From assembly GCA_023333565.1 (NCBI GenBank), contig JAJKFH010000246.1, positions 62,001 through 126,000 on the forward strand: 64,000 nucleotides of DNA. The letters are read 5' to 3'. The translations under genes were made by a program, and so were the position numbers. This document shows positions 23,715-36,034 of the stretch, one piece after another; position 1 is the first letter of the stretch; each line of letters starts with the position of its first letter. The notes under the pieces were generated by a model. That model saw nothing but the letters and a program-made list of their open reading frames with translations. It was not told the DNA's origin and did no database searches. Source of the DNA: Puffinus mauretanicus. Taxonomy: Eukaryota; Chordata; Aves; Procellariiformes; Procellariidae.

Positions 23715-24874
23715 TTGTTTACCTGGACGTTAGTAAAGCCTTTGATACCATTTCCCACAGCATTCTCCCGGAGGAACTGGCTGCCCATGGCCTGGATGGG
23801 CATACTCTTCACTGGGTGAAAAACTGGCTGGATGGCCAGGCCCAAAGAGTTGTGGTGAATGGAGTTAAATCCAGTTGGCGGCTGGTCACAAGGGGTGTTC
23901 CCCAGGGCTCAGGTTTGGGGCCAGTTATGTTTAATCTCTTGATCAATGATCTGGATGAGGGGATCGAGTGCTCCCTCAGTAAGTTTGCAGATGACACCAA
24001 GTTGGGCGGGAATGTTGATCTGCTCAAGGACAGGAAGGCTCTGCAGAGCGACCTGGACAGGCTGGATCGATGGGCCAAGGCCAACTGTATGAGATTCAAG
24101 AAGGCCAAGTGTCAGGTCCTGCCCTTGGGTCACAACAACCCTATGCAATGCTACAGGCTTGGGCAAGAGTGGCTGGAAAGCTGCCCAGAGGAAAAGGACC
24201 TAGGGGTGCTGGTCGACAGCAGGCTGAACATGAGCCAGGGCAGTGTGCCCAGGTGGCCAAGAACGCCAATGGCATCCTGGCCTGTATCAGAAATAGTGTG
24301 GCCAGCAGGAGCAGGGAGGTGATCGTGCCCCTGTACTTGGCACTGGTGAGGCCACATCTCAAATACTGTGTTCAGTTTTGGGCCCCTCACTACAAGAAGG
24401 ACATGGAGGTGCTGGAGCGTGTCCAGAGAAGGGCTACGAAGCTGGTGAAGGGCCTGGAGCACAAGTCTTATGAGAGGCAGCTGAGGGAACTGGGACTGTT
24501 TAGTCTGGAAAAGAGGAGGCTGAGGGGAGACCTTATCACTGTCTATAACTACCTGAAAGGAGGTTGTAGCGAGGAAGGTGTTGGTCTCTTTTCCCAGGTA
24601 ACAAGTGATAAGATGAGAGGAAAGGGCCTCAAGTTGTGCCAGGGGAGGTTTAGATTGGGTATTAGGAAAAAATTCTTCACCGAAAGGGTTATCAAGCATT
24701 GGAACAGGCTGCCCAGGGAAGTGGTTGAGTCACCGTCCCTAGAGGTATTTAAAAGACGTGTAGATAAGGCACTTAGGGGCATGGTTTAGTGTTGGACTTG
24801 ATAGTGCTGGGTTAACAGTTGGACTCGGTGATCTTAAGGGTCTTTTCCAACCTTAATGATTCCATGATTCTATG

Positions 24875-25276
24875 TCATGGGCCAGAACATATGACTGCTG
24901 TGCCCCTGATCTTCAAAATACATTTACCTTTGCTAAACAGCAGCAAGACAGAAGAAAAACAACAGCTTCATGAGTTTCGCTACAGTTTCTGCCTGCCATG
25001 AGAAGCAGCAGCTGTGCTAGCTCCCTTTCCGAGTACGTCTTCTGGCCTCTCCCTTTGCTGCTGCAAAAGTTTATAAACCAAAGGCCACGAAAGCAAACGT
25101 CAACCTTTCTGAAGTTGTCATTAAAATTAAAGTCAGGGCCATTATCTGAGTATCTGTGTTGGTGTAAGGCAGTGTGAGACTATCGGATACGGCCCAAAAC
25201 TGGGTTGAGATGCAGATTAAACTCTAAGGTCCACTAACTTCAGTAAGGTCCAGATATCACCTCTAAATGCATTCTT
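24875..25276. other. Single-copy noncoding stretch, nothing recognised
   Basis: Unique sequence directly after the outer CR1 tail. No target duplication could be assigned because the outer CR1 is 5'-truncated and CR1 rarely makes one. Confidence 0.55.
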
Positions 25277-25338
25277 GCCTCTGACACCAGTGCCCTGGGC
25301 AAGTCATTTCACTGCTCAGTTTTTACCTTGCCTGTGCA
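25277..25338 (+). mobile_element. MIR-like SINE remnant
   Basis: TGCCCTGGGCAAGTCATTTC followed by ACTGCTCAGTTTTTACC matches the MIR core wording 'cttgggcaagtcacttaac...cctcagttt'. It is short and diverged, as expected for an ancient amniote repeat. Confidence 0.6.
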
Positions 25339-25344
25339 GCACCA

Positions 25345-28300
25345 GTACCCATGCTGGTAACAGTGCCAGCATGGGAAGGGACCATCTCTTAACTACGCTT
25401 GCACAACAGCTAGCACAGCGAACCCCTGAGCTATACTCTTTTCCTATCAGCAGTGACTAAATATATTTAGTCTTTTTGTCAGGGCCTTTGAAGACAGCCA
25501 CCCCCACACTCCCATTTTATTTTCTATGTCCCGTTCTAGGAGTAGCTTATTGTGAGCAGGAGGACAAGGTTTCAAAGTCTCTCCATGATAACCTCCATCC
25601 ACTCCTCACCAAACTCAAGAGGACTTTCCCCCAGGAGATGCACACGCTTTCCAGTGTACTAGCAATCTCCTAGCTGCTGAGCTGTTTTGTGGAGATCTCT
25701 CATGATAAACAGACACAAATGCGTAAGCACATCCAAGGAGACACTTTTCCAAAACAGCAAACAATCATTGGAAACATGGCAGCAACTGTGTTAATAAATC
25801 ATGATTAAATGCCATCATCTTCAGTTACCAGACACATTCAGACACATTTTATTTTCATCTGTTGTGATTTCAACTCCTTTGTGTTGTTCTCATTGCCACT
25901 GCGTGAGCTGCTTTTGTCAATGATGGGTGGGCTGATCCTGGAAGAAGCTCAGGGCCGCTGTTGAGATGCTGGGTGCCTCTAGTTTCCATCGACATTGCAT
26001 GGGAACTGAGCAGGCTGAGCATCATGTAGAATGAGGCCCGAAAAGCATTTTGAAAATAGATGTTTCTCCTCTGGCATCCAGCAGGGACAACATGCAACCG
26101 GTTAGCACACTGATAATTATTTTTCCATTACTCTGAGAGCAGTTTCATCCTTCTTTATTTTCCTTTAATTGCCTTGACAGTATTTCCTAATCTGATCAGA
26201 GTGGAGCAGATTTTAAAAATATATGTTTTCCCTTTTACACATACTGTTAATTGTTGACAAGCCTTAAGCAGTTTTGCTATGCAAAAATGGCTGCTTGCTC
26301 TGGACCATTTCAAAATGTGAGAAACACAATGTTTCCCAATTACTGTGTTTTGAATCCTGTGCACGTGAAGGATAATCACAAGATTAAAGTATCCTACCAG
26401 AAACCAAGGTACTAGTTGCTGCCTCATGGCTGTGCTTGCAACTCTATGGGTAATGAGAAAGTATATCTTAACTTCTTCTCTATCTCCATGGGTCGACCAA
26501 GCAAAAATAAAAAATTTTTTCTTTCCCTCAGTATTTTTGTCTTATCTACTTATCTTAGCACATCTTCTGAGATGGGAATGTCTTGCACTGTGTGCACAAA
26601 CAATACAGCATCACACAATAAACCAGGTCCTAGCTTGGCTGGTAGCCTCTAGTTGCTACAGAGTATAAAGAGTAAGAATTATTGGCCATATCTAAATAGC
26701 ATTTGAAAACTGATCCTGCTGTAACTCTGCTGAAAACCCCTACTGCTTCTGCATTAGAATTAGTTAGCTCATCATCAGATATATTCCTCTTGAATTTTTC
26801 ATCCCAAACTACAATACACAGTAATTTCTTATTGCCTTCCACTGTGAAGGCTGCTACATTAGCCTCACCATAAACAGAACCAATGAGCTTCAGTCCATGA
26901 TCCAAAAGACATACTCTAGATGGACTCCCATTTTAAACATGAGAAATGGATGTCCACTGAGGTCAAAATGACAACTACAAAGCGGAAGCAGAGAGTGGTT
27001 GCTTGGGTCTGAGCTGAGCAGCATAACATTGCCTTTTCGCATTAAAATTCTTCCTTCCTATCCCTCCACACAACATTGCGGTTTGGTTTTAGCATAGTTT
27101 TAACCTTCAGAAACGGCACTCATTCACAGTTCCATAAGCTTTATCTCAAGATATGATTTCTGAACAATCAAAATATTTTCTCTTTGAAAATGCCACCTTT
27201 ATTTCAGCATTTTTAAGCAAAAGCAGAAGGGCAAGGCAGGAACAAATTATTTGTAGATTCAGGCTGCATTCAGTAGAAACTTACAGTTAACAAAACCCAG
27301 CATTTTTTCATCAGATAAAATATTCAACCAAAGCACTGTGCACATATCTGCTGTGAATACTTTAATTCGCTGCTTCTTTATTGGGTTTTGGAAGGAGTTA
27401 TTGAGTTTCCTTATTGATTTTTAGTGAGTGAAACAGTAGTTTTCACTGGGATCTTGACTGAGCTTGATAATTGATAAGCTCTTGGTAATAAACAATAGCA
27501 GTGGCAAAAAGGTAAATGAAACGCAATCAATGCAAGTCAGAGCAAAAAAATGCCTTCAGAAACTTGCAAAATGGTATCATTATAGCTACAAGCCAAGTGT
27601 TGCTGCAGAAACACTTGAGAACTGTCGGAATAATGAGTGCTACTGGAAATGTAATGACTGCACACTGAGTAATTAACATGTTACATGAATTACTGATACA
27701 TCTAAGGACACATGTTTATTTTAACTTGCTGGGCATGATCAAGTAAAATAAAGTATTCTGTAATTTACTCAGTATGGAGTTTTTATTTCCTACAGCTTTG
27801 TTGCAACTTAAAATTGAAGATGCGATTGCAGACATGTACTCTGCATGCACAGTTAAATCAGTAGGGTTCAACTTAAAAACGATATCGAAGACCACAGCCT
27901 GATCTCTCATTGCAAACTATTAAAAACTATTGACCCATTGTTCAAACAACTTGTGAATGGCATAATACAGTATAAGTCACTGTATTTCATTGGTCTAATG
28001 CCTTCTAAGTCACGCCTGATGCAATCTTAGTCAATTCATTCAACAAGCAAAAAAAAAGCCATGGTTTAAGGGCAAAATAGTCACTTTGCCCAGATAATAC
28101 AGATATAATGCAGCTGTTCAGTCAATTAAAAGAGAGTGCTTGCTTCCCTCCCCTCTCAATACACATGTACTTTTAGATATTGTTTACGGCCATTATGAAA
28201 TCTTCTGTAGGTGACAGTTCAAAACCTTAATCCAGAAGATCAAGGAGGAGAGGCTAATGCAGTTGGTGCGGGGCATGCCGGGCAGATACAGAGTTTATCC

Positions 28301-31300
28301 TTTTCACACTGTTGGATAACAAGGTTTAATTGTGCAAAAGATGTAGGCAAAGGCTTGAAAAAAAAACTTTAGAAAAACATTTTTTACTGAAAACCGTTTC
28401 TTTTTTATGGAAAGTCGAACACTGACAATTGCCAAGTGCCACTGACACTTAATTGGAAATACCACTGTGGCTCCTCATAGGTATTTCTGTGCCAGAGCCT
28501 CTCTCCCTCCAAGTCGGGGTCTCCTGAGTGGGCTACATTTCCCATGAGATGGTGAAAACTTCCTCCTCCCCGAGCTGCTGTGGCCTCAGCGCCTGCATGA
28601 GGCATGGTCCAGAGGGGAAGCTCTGTCTCCGAGAGGCTCACTGCCACCCTCCACAAGAGTTACAGCAAACTGTCAGAAACAAAACATTCCCTGCCTCTCA
28701 CCACACCTCTGTCCCTTTGCAACAAGGCTTGCCTCGGACCAAGGCATTTTTTCCCCTTTCCAGATTTTCAACTTTGCTGCTGCTTCTGCTTTCCTAAGCT
28801 CAATTAAAAGATTCAAATGGATGCCTCTCCTGAAACTTTGAACACGTTTCAGACTCACCTTAAATGAGACTGCAAAAGGACATGGCAGATGAACACAAAG
28901 GCAATGTGCTTAACAGAAAGACCCTTTGCCCATCCCGTTAACTGTACTAAGCGAGGTATTGGGAAGCGCCTCCTCTGAAGTCTGCTAGCCTCCTTGTTTG
29001 TATGGAAACCACTCTTAATTTATCAAGTCAGATTACAAAATAAGAAGAAAATACATGCCAGAATGCCCGTCAGTCTAGTCCCCGAGCACAGCACACGACA
29101 TCCTCACACTTGCCATGGAGAAAGACAGCCAGCAGATCGCAGAGTATGCTGAAACCACCCAAACCACCACACAGATCCTTACAGGCCAGGAAACTGAGAC
29201 AAGGTGCTTTGGAAGGGAAAATTCCTCTTAACACCTGTCAGACATCTGGGTAGGTCAGGCCCCCACCTGGTTTGAGACAAGAGGGGCTGGAAATGGAAAA
29301 AGTGGAAAAAGAAGCTACCATTGCTTGCTAATAGGAAGATGCAGAGGAAGAAAAAGGCTACAAATGAGGAGGGTTGAAATAGGACTTGGCATTAAAAGTG
29401 CCGTAGTGGGTTAGCAACCATATTTCTTTGAGCCTTTTTTCTTTCATTTACAGAACAAGAGTCGAGGCTCTTCAGTCGAAAGTGATAAATGCTCTGAGCT
29501 CTTACGCACAGCCTGTGCTATTACACACCTGCACGGTTCAGGCAGAGCACAGCTTCCTGGCAGGGAACGCAAGATGGCTCCACATTTGCCCATATTTCAG
29601 AGGCAGCTGGAATCACAGCTCTCATCTCATGGAGAGAAGAGGCATTTCAGCCTTGTCAAGACAAGTCAACGGCATGTCACCCTGATCCCAAACAGTGGCC
29701 CAGCCGTACATATGTAACCCCGGCTCCTGATCTCAACAGGTTCCCCAGCATCATACTTACTCCCTTCCCTAGGAAGGAAGGCACATGAGAAACTGCTGCT
29801 TTACCCCATAGCCCTCTGTAGGGCTCAGCATGCCCCAAGCCTCCACAGAGTATTTGCTCAAGGAGTCCCTGGGGTGGCGGTACCTGGGATTAAGGAGTGG
29901 GTAGATGTTTTGTTTTTACAAACAATGAAGGCTTCACCCACAGAAGAAGCAGGATTAGGCATGACTATAGACAGAGCTGGCTTTTAAAGCAGCTGTTCAG
30001 CTACTTGTATCCTAGGTGAGACTTTCAGGTTTTTGAAAATAATCTTAATGCAATTTGTCAACTTGCAGGGAGAAGGAGAATCAGACAACTGTAACTATGG
30101 CAATAAGATCATTACTGGTGCGGAAGATCTAGCCTTTCCCAATGCTTCAGCAGCCTTCATGCATGATGCTAATTAGACAAATTCTTCGTGATTCCTTCAG
30201 ACTTCTACAGCATTGAATGCAGAGGCTCAGCCTCTAATGAACAAGATTCACTTAAAATTATGTGACATAACCATTGTTGTAAAGTATGTTATACAAATTT
30301 GGCCATTATTTTCCCAGGCTGCATATACTTTTCCATTTCAGGACAATCTCTAAGGACTTACAGCTAGTTACTGAAGGCTGAGACACGTACCTATGTTGTA
30401 GTGGGTCAGAGCATGCTCTGCCAGCTCACCCTGTGCATATCTCTTCATGATGCTGGGGGAATATAGTTCCCAAAGAGTGCCAAGCCATTCAGAAATCTGG
30501 TCCCTTTGAGTGCAGAGCTCTTTAAACAATCATCCTTGGTGTGGGTGCTATAGATGTCTGAAAACCAGGCATACAAAGTGATTAACTGGATGGGTATTTG
30601 TTAATCCCATGGTCATATCTGCTCATTCAATCTTGCAAAGACTAGACGCTCGTTCAATTTTCCTGCTATGAATGACTTCAGTGATATGCCTTTGACTATT
30701 CCTTAGTGTGAAATAAAAAGCATGTGCAAACATCTCTGAGGGCTTATAGCTAACATTGGCTAGCCGTTTTCCAGCAGAACTGTTTCCATTAGAAACAGCC
30801 AATGGTCAGAATTGAAAGGCTTCGTGTATGCCCCTTTTGATGATGGATGATCACTTGCTTTTTCCCTGCCTGGCTGGCTTACCTTACCAGATCCTCAGCA
30901 GCCCTCCTGTGAGCTATCGGATTCCCCAGTCCTCAGCCACCAGTACATGGAGGACTTTCAAGGACCACAGATCCTAGCTGTGGTGCTGCTCATCCAATTC
31001 ATCTGATTGGAGCCATGAGAAAGCTGGCGTCCCAAGCCCCTTGGTTTCTCATAAGCTAGCCATGGCCCCAGACCCAACACTGATGTTCTCCAACCACTCT
31101 TCCATTTTCTTGCTCAACAAGGTTTTCTGCAATCTCTGCTCGGTGCCCAATTCTTTATTTCCTCCAAAGCTTTACAGATAAAATAAAACAGGGGTGAAAG
31201 AGAGGGAGGTCTTGATTGCCTGTGAAGCACTCAACTCTTACAGTTCTTTTTGCACATCAGCTTCCTCCCACGGTTTTAGCCAACCATCATTCGTCTTTTT

Positions 31301-34050
31301 AATTCCGGCCCAAGCCGTTATGCTACCTTGCTCTGTGCTGTTAAGTAGTAAGTTTCAACCATGAGCTACGCAAAACCTTTCTCTCAGAATACCCTGAGAC
31401 TACTAAGAAGGCTAAATAATCAAGGCTTACAAAATGCTTTGATGCTAATCATCAGATGAAAGATGCCTTAGGAACAGAAATATACAATAAATCAAAAATC
31501 ATTTTTTTTAGAAAGGATTTCTCCTGAGTCCCTGCAGACAGAACTCGTGCAAGGGCAAGACACTGTGGATGGGCCACTCCACTGAAGAGACGACGGCACT
31601 GTAATGGCAGCTTAAAAATTTATGAACAGAAGAGGCAGCAACCCCAAAAGCTGATATAAACCAACGTCTTTATTTATAAGACACTGCCCCCACTGTTTAA
31701 CGTTTCTGAAAGAAGAGGACAGAATTCAACAGTTTTTGAGCAAAAGTGGACTAAGATGATTTAGTTACAGAACCAAAATCCGGCTCTCATCAGGCTTGAC
31801 TATGTTACTGTGCCATCAAAGCCAGCGGAATTACTGTGCTGGAGTCACGACTAAAAAGTGAGAGGAACTTGCAAACATCCTATAATTCTGTTATTAAAAA
31901 CAGCTGTATTTACTGCAAATCTCCTTGAAACGGCTTCATTATGTGCCTTGCACTGCCAGTTTCAACAGTTGTTCTTATTTACTGTCATCTACATTCCCCT
32001 TTTAAAGCAGGTTATTACTCTTACTGATCAACTCTTCTTATTGTGTAAAAGTTCCCTGACACAGGCAGACTTATTAGGTGGTTTTTGTAAAGGTTGTCTG
32101 CTTGTTACTGTTCGACAAGCAGCCGTTCATAATGCCAAAGCTTAACAATATTAATTTTAAACTAACGGTTGGAGCCATAAATTTTCTCCAGTATTTCCTG
32201 CAGCTAAAGAAACTCAGTAATCAACAAAAAGAAAACACTAATGATATTTCATGACTTCTTTATTTTCTTGTCACACGTGCTGCAGTAACGTACAGATATA
32301 AACAAGTGCCTGCTTTTCAGATTTCATTTTGAACACAGAAATCACTGTAGGGCACACAATAAAACTTGATTTTTAACTTATGCTCCACAATCAATAGTTA
32401 AGCCTCAGCTGAACATTTGATATAAGGTGCTCTGCTTAACCTTTTGTCTGCTGTCTCTCTCTCCTTTTTGCATGCTATTTGATTTCAATTAGCTATGACT
32501 GACTACATTAACTCTCGGCAGGATATCTTTCCTTAAATTAAGCAGCACTTTGCCTCATGATCTTAATCGGGAGCTCCTCGAGGAGGAGTCTCTGCTATTG
32601 CAACTGGGGACCAAGTCCCCCCCTTCCCAAGCATCTCCAAGTTAGAGCAGTATATGTGATAGATCGGGAGAAGAGGAGTGGGGCTACCACATGAAGACGA
32701 AGTGATCAGTCATTGGCGGTAACATGAATACTAATGCCAAGAATAACAACCTGTTCTAGGGGAGGATGGTAAAAATTCACCTTTTCAACCAGCACAGTAC
32801 CAATACAAGTTACTCAAAAACTCAGTTTAAATGAATTTGGCTGTCTGGTCTATCTTCTCTGGCCAAAGCTTTCTTTAGGGTCACCCCAAAATTTTCAGAA
32901 GCCAAGGTCGAATCATAAACTTGGTGCGTCTGATATTTCAATTAAATAAATGCTAGGCAAAGCACCATGAGTTTTCACTATTGTAAAAAACGTTCTACCT
33001 TCTGCCAGTCCCTAAATTAGTATTTCTGTGATCCTGAAAAATTACTTTTCTATGGATTGTGAAGTGCCTGTGTGAGGCTCCCTACAAAGCAGCGAGATAC
33101 TGTTGCTGTAACATGACCGCTTATTTTAATCAAGTCCTTGGACATTTGCTTCTAACAGGACCTGCTGAAGATGCACAGCTCGGATGGAAAGGTTAGCCAG
33201 CCCTAATAAAAGCTCCCAATGTTTTCATTACACCCACTGTCATCCTTCTTGCTCAGATCTGGTGCAGTTCAAGCAGCTTCACAGAGTAGACCACCAGTGA
33301 GACAGACATATCCAAACTACCACTACAACTGTTCTTTTCTTCTTCTATAACCACGTAAAACTACAATATATTTCTGTTAAGGTATTCAGAGACACTCCCA
33401 ATCTGAAATCCACCGAGTCGATGCTGAAGATTCCTCTAAAAATGCCGTAACTAAGTAAGTACTTGACTTTAAGTAAGCCTTACAAGAGATGACAAGGGGC
33501 AGCAAAGGGGTATTCACACAGCCTGCATTAAGCAGTTATATTCAGACACTTAAGCCAAGGAGCCTGGTCTCTGCAGGCTCCCTTAACATCAAAGAAGAGA
33601 AGCTCAGATGGAATGACAGTGCCACGACTGTGGCAAAATTGAACAACACTTCATCTTATGTCTATAGATTCAAATACCATAGTAGGTGACTAAGAAAAAT
33701 AGCAAAGGAGCAAAGTAAGTCTAAAATCAATATTGCCTCACGTACAACCATTAAAACTCCACAGACCAAATTGCAACATGTCAAAATTGCATCAAGTGTG
33801 TTGAAAGCTGTTACTGCAGTAAAAGTTTCCAATTAAGAAACACACTTCAATTTGGGAATATATATTCATTTTATGATTGATTTTGCCCTTTTTGGTTAAA
33901 ATAAGATAAAAAGGTGAGGTTTTAGCTAACTACTACACAAGAAAGTGAATACTTCTTCCACTGCCACATAACTCCCAATATCTGTAGCCAATAATTCAGT
34001 CAGTTGCTGTAAGAGTGCTACAAAATACTGCAATCTCCACAAAAAACTCG
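25345..34050. other. Single-copy noncoding stretch, no gene recognised
   Basis: Nearly 9 kb with no young transposon. Two segments deserve notice. A 91-codon minus-strand open frame lies at 26630-26905. A polypyrimidine-AG site at about 29430-29453 is followed by an open frame to 29685. Neither has a domain I recognise. A mildly GC-rich patch lies at about 28500-28660. The rest is AT-rich unique DNA. Confidence 0.5.
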
Positions 34051-34088
34051 GTGATGCTATGGACATGCAGTGATGCTATGAACCTGCA
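34051..34088. repeat. Tandem duplication, 19-bp unit x 2
   Basis: GTGATGCTATGGACATGCA (34051-34069) is followed at once by GTGATGCTATGAACCTGCA (34070-34088); 17 of 19 bases match. It looks like a local replication-slippage duplication. Confidence 0.9.
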
Positions 34089-35933
34089 GATCTGGCTTTT
34101 TATGCCCATTTCCCTGCTTGCACAAGCAAAACAGCAAAACCCCCCCAAGAATAAAGAAGCTTCCCCACCATTGAAAAGTGTCTGATTAAGGGGATGTGAG
34201 AGGTGTACGCTATGTGTTTATCTACCTGTCAAGTCATCCTCCTTTCCGTGCTCCTTACAGATCAGCAGGGCAAGATAATATTTTAGGTTTACTGTATCCT
34301 TAATGATTTGACATTTCAGGGCCTCTGTGGGGACATGTGACGGTGAGCTTGTAAGTCAGTGCCCTTTCTGAGGTAGCACGGGATGCTCCCTCAGCAAATC
34401 CTGCCTCCATACATAGAGAGCCTGGCTCCTTAATGGCACATTTAAGAGGTGCACGCAGGCACACATAGGGATTGTACCCCTATGCACTGAAGCAGAAGCG
34501 GGGTTGCTCATGTCAAAAGAGGTGGGGGAGAGCCAGGGGCTCTGATGCTTTTTTGTGGATCCTTTCAGCCTTTCCCAAGGAGTGTCTGCTCCCCAGATAG
34601 ACACCTGGCCTTGTTATACAGTAATCCCCCGCTGCACCTGAATGCGAACACAGACACATGCAAGCATGATTGCAGTCTTGTGTCTTTTGGGGTTTTTTTT
34701 TTCATAAATGCCACAGAAAGTTCACCTGCATTTCAGCTCTGCTCCCCAATGTAGTTTTGTTTGTTTGTTCTTGGGAAAATATTGTCTTGCAGATGCCCTC
34801 ATTCAGACATGCATTCAGCATCCAATTTAAGGGTGCAAGTGGCAGAAATGGGGGAACAGTTTTGTCACACGGGCTTTGCTTACCCCTTTTGCACATCTCC
34901 CTTCTCTGGAGCACGCCATTTACAAATGCCAGGCAAGAGGAAAGGCCTTGTAAACTTTTTGGTGCCACTTCCTTCTTTTCCAAAGTAAATTGCTTAGCAG
35001 TAGACTACACGTTTGTTTTAGTTAGCCTCAGTCTTAAGTAATTTATTACATTTTGTGTGTGTGTGTGTGTGGTCTTATTTTTGGCAGCAGAGATTAATCC
35101 CCCTTCTGACAGAACCACACTGTGGAACCTTGGGCATGTCTGGTGATTTTTGCACCAGTTCCTGGAGGGAGGGATGGTCATTTCCTGGTCTCTCTCTATC
35201 ATGAGCATACACAGCTTAGGGAGAAAGGCTGTCTTTAATTATTAATGAACTCAGTGCCTCACGCACTGAGAAACTGCTCTCATTTGAGATCTTAAGCATT
35301 ATTATAAACAGCTGAGGCAGGAAAACACTCTGTGCAAAGAATTGGTTAAAAGATTCCAAATGCTATGTTTTTTTTATATTCTGCTGTATTAAGCCTTCTG
35401 ACAGGAACAAGATGGTATTTCTGCCTGGAACAGTCTTCTGCCTCGAGTTCGAAGTGACAAAGCATTAATGTATGCAAATACGCAGCCTACAGCTTGTTCA
35501 TTAGGAAATGGAGAAGTAAAGGAGAGTATGTAGGCTAAATGTCACTAAGACACATAAAACTCTTCGTGGCTATATAAAACTCTTTACCATACTAGAAATA
35601 GGAACGTGCAAAGTATAAAAAGGAGAGAATATGCAGCTGCTCCACTCCCAAATGCCTAACAATGGGTAAGTGCAACATAAGCCAGGAGCACATGGAGACC
35701 GTAAACTTCTGTGAAGAGACCTCTATAGCAAACTCGAACATATTAAGAACTAACATTGCCTGCGAGATTTCCTTGTTTTGCACGGACTCTTGACTCAGAA
35801 GTTTGTTCTACCTGGATGTATTTGCTGCACTTTGCAATGCCTTGACCTAGGTCTTCCCCATTCTTCCTCTGAATAGGTTCAGGTTTGCTCACTGCTTGTA
35901 GCAGTAACAGCATTGGGGGTGTTGCTCTAAAGC
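34089..35933. other. Single-copy noncoding stretch, no gene recognised
   Basis: Unique sequence. The overlapping open frames between 34670 and 35041 have no recognisable domain. A (TG)9 tract at 35054-35071 is listed separately. Confidence 0.5.
35054..35071. repeat. (TG)9 microsatellite
   Basis: Nine uninterrupted TG units after a T-rich run. Confidence 0.95.
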
Positions 35934-36034
35934 AGAGACAGCGTGGCCCAAAGGACTAGGAAGGTACAAGGAATAAGTGAATTCCGGTCTTGGATTACCG
36001 CTTCCATACCACAACCTTGGGCACCGCTTCTTCT
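35934..36034 (+). mobile_element. MIR-like SINE remnant with tRNA-like head
   Basis: AGAGACAGCGTGGCCCAAAGG resembles the tRNA-derived 5' head of MIR (positions 35934-35954). It is followed by ATTCCGGTCTTGGATTACCG and then ACAACCTTGGGCA, in the order of the MIR consensus. The copy is diverged and its limits are approximate. Confidence 0.5.

Larger units (their letters stand above)
22774..24789 (+). pseudogene. Outer CR1 ORF2 (reverse transcriptase), disrupted
   Basis: This is part of the CR1 ORF2 protein, which copies its RNA at the nicked target. RT palm motifs are visible: LDVSKAFDT (first catalytic Asp, about 23723-23749), [10 protein letters not shown] (23894-23923) and FADD, the metal-binding motif (23984-23995). 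The C-terminal region follows to TAG at 24787-24789. Three lesions are seen: a stop TAG at 22867-22869 where the family usually has Gln, the inner CR1 at 22886-23714, and an apparent 2-base insertion near 24238-24240 that shifts frame after LNMSQ. The endonuclease domain is missing through 5' truncation. It is dead. Confidence 0.9.
22771..24874 (+). mobile_element. Outer CR1 LINE, split by a second CR1
   Basis: The outer copy comprises 22771-22885 and 23715-24874. Its left part encodes SQHGFMKGKSCLTNLISFY, a segment just ahead of the reverse-transcriptase palm. Its right part starts at [11 protein letters not shown] and carries the palm motifs and the whole C-terminal region. Joining 22885 to 23715 restores a continuous CR1 reading (GKAVD then VVYLDV) with no base missing or extra. 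The 3' end is TTTTCCAACCTTAATGATTCCATGATTCTATG by position (24844-24874), the same subfamily style as the copy at 10928-11485. The 5' end is truncated at about 22771. Confidence 0.93.

Noticed and set aside
23816..24789. Host gene with a reverse-transcriptase-like domain
   Set aside because: The motifs, C-terminal wording and 3' tail are those of a CR1 LINE, and the frame is broken by a stop, a frameshift and an insertion.
22771..24874. Two independent tandem CR1 insertions
   Set aside because: The left piece (22771-22885) joins seamlessly in sequence and frame to 23715, which a nested insertion explains better.
29190..29260. MIR-like remnant around CAGGAAACTGAGACAAGG
   Set aside because: Only one short word matches; the rest of the MIR order is not seen.
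30340..30390. MIR-like remnant around TTACAGCTAGTTACTGAAGG
   Set aside because: A single weak match without the neighbouring MIR segments.
34670..35041. 123-codon plus-strand gene
   Set aside because: No domain; overlapping frames on both strands are equally open, which points to chance.
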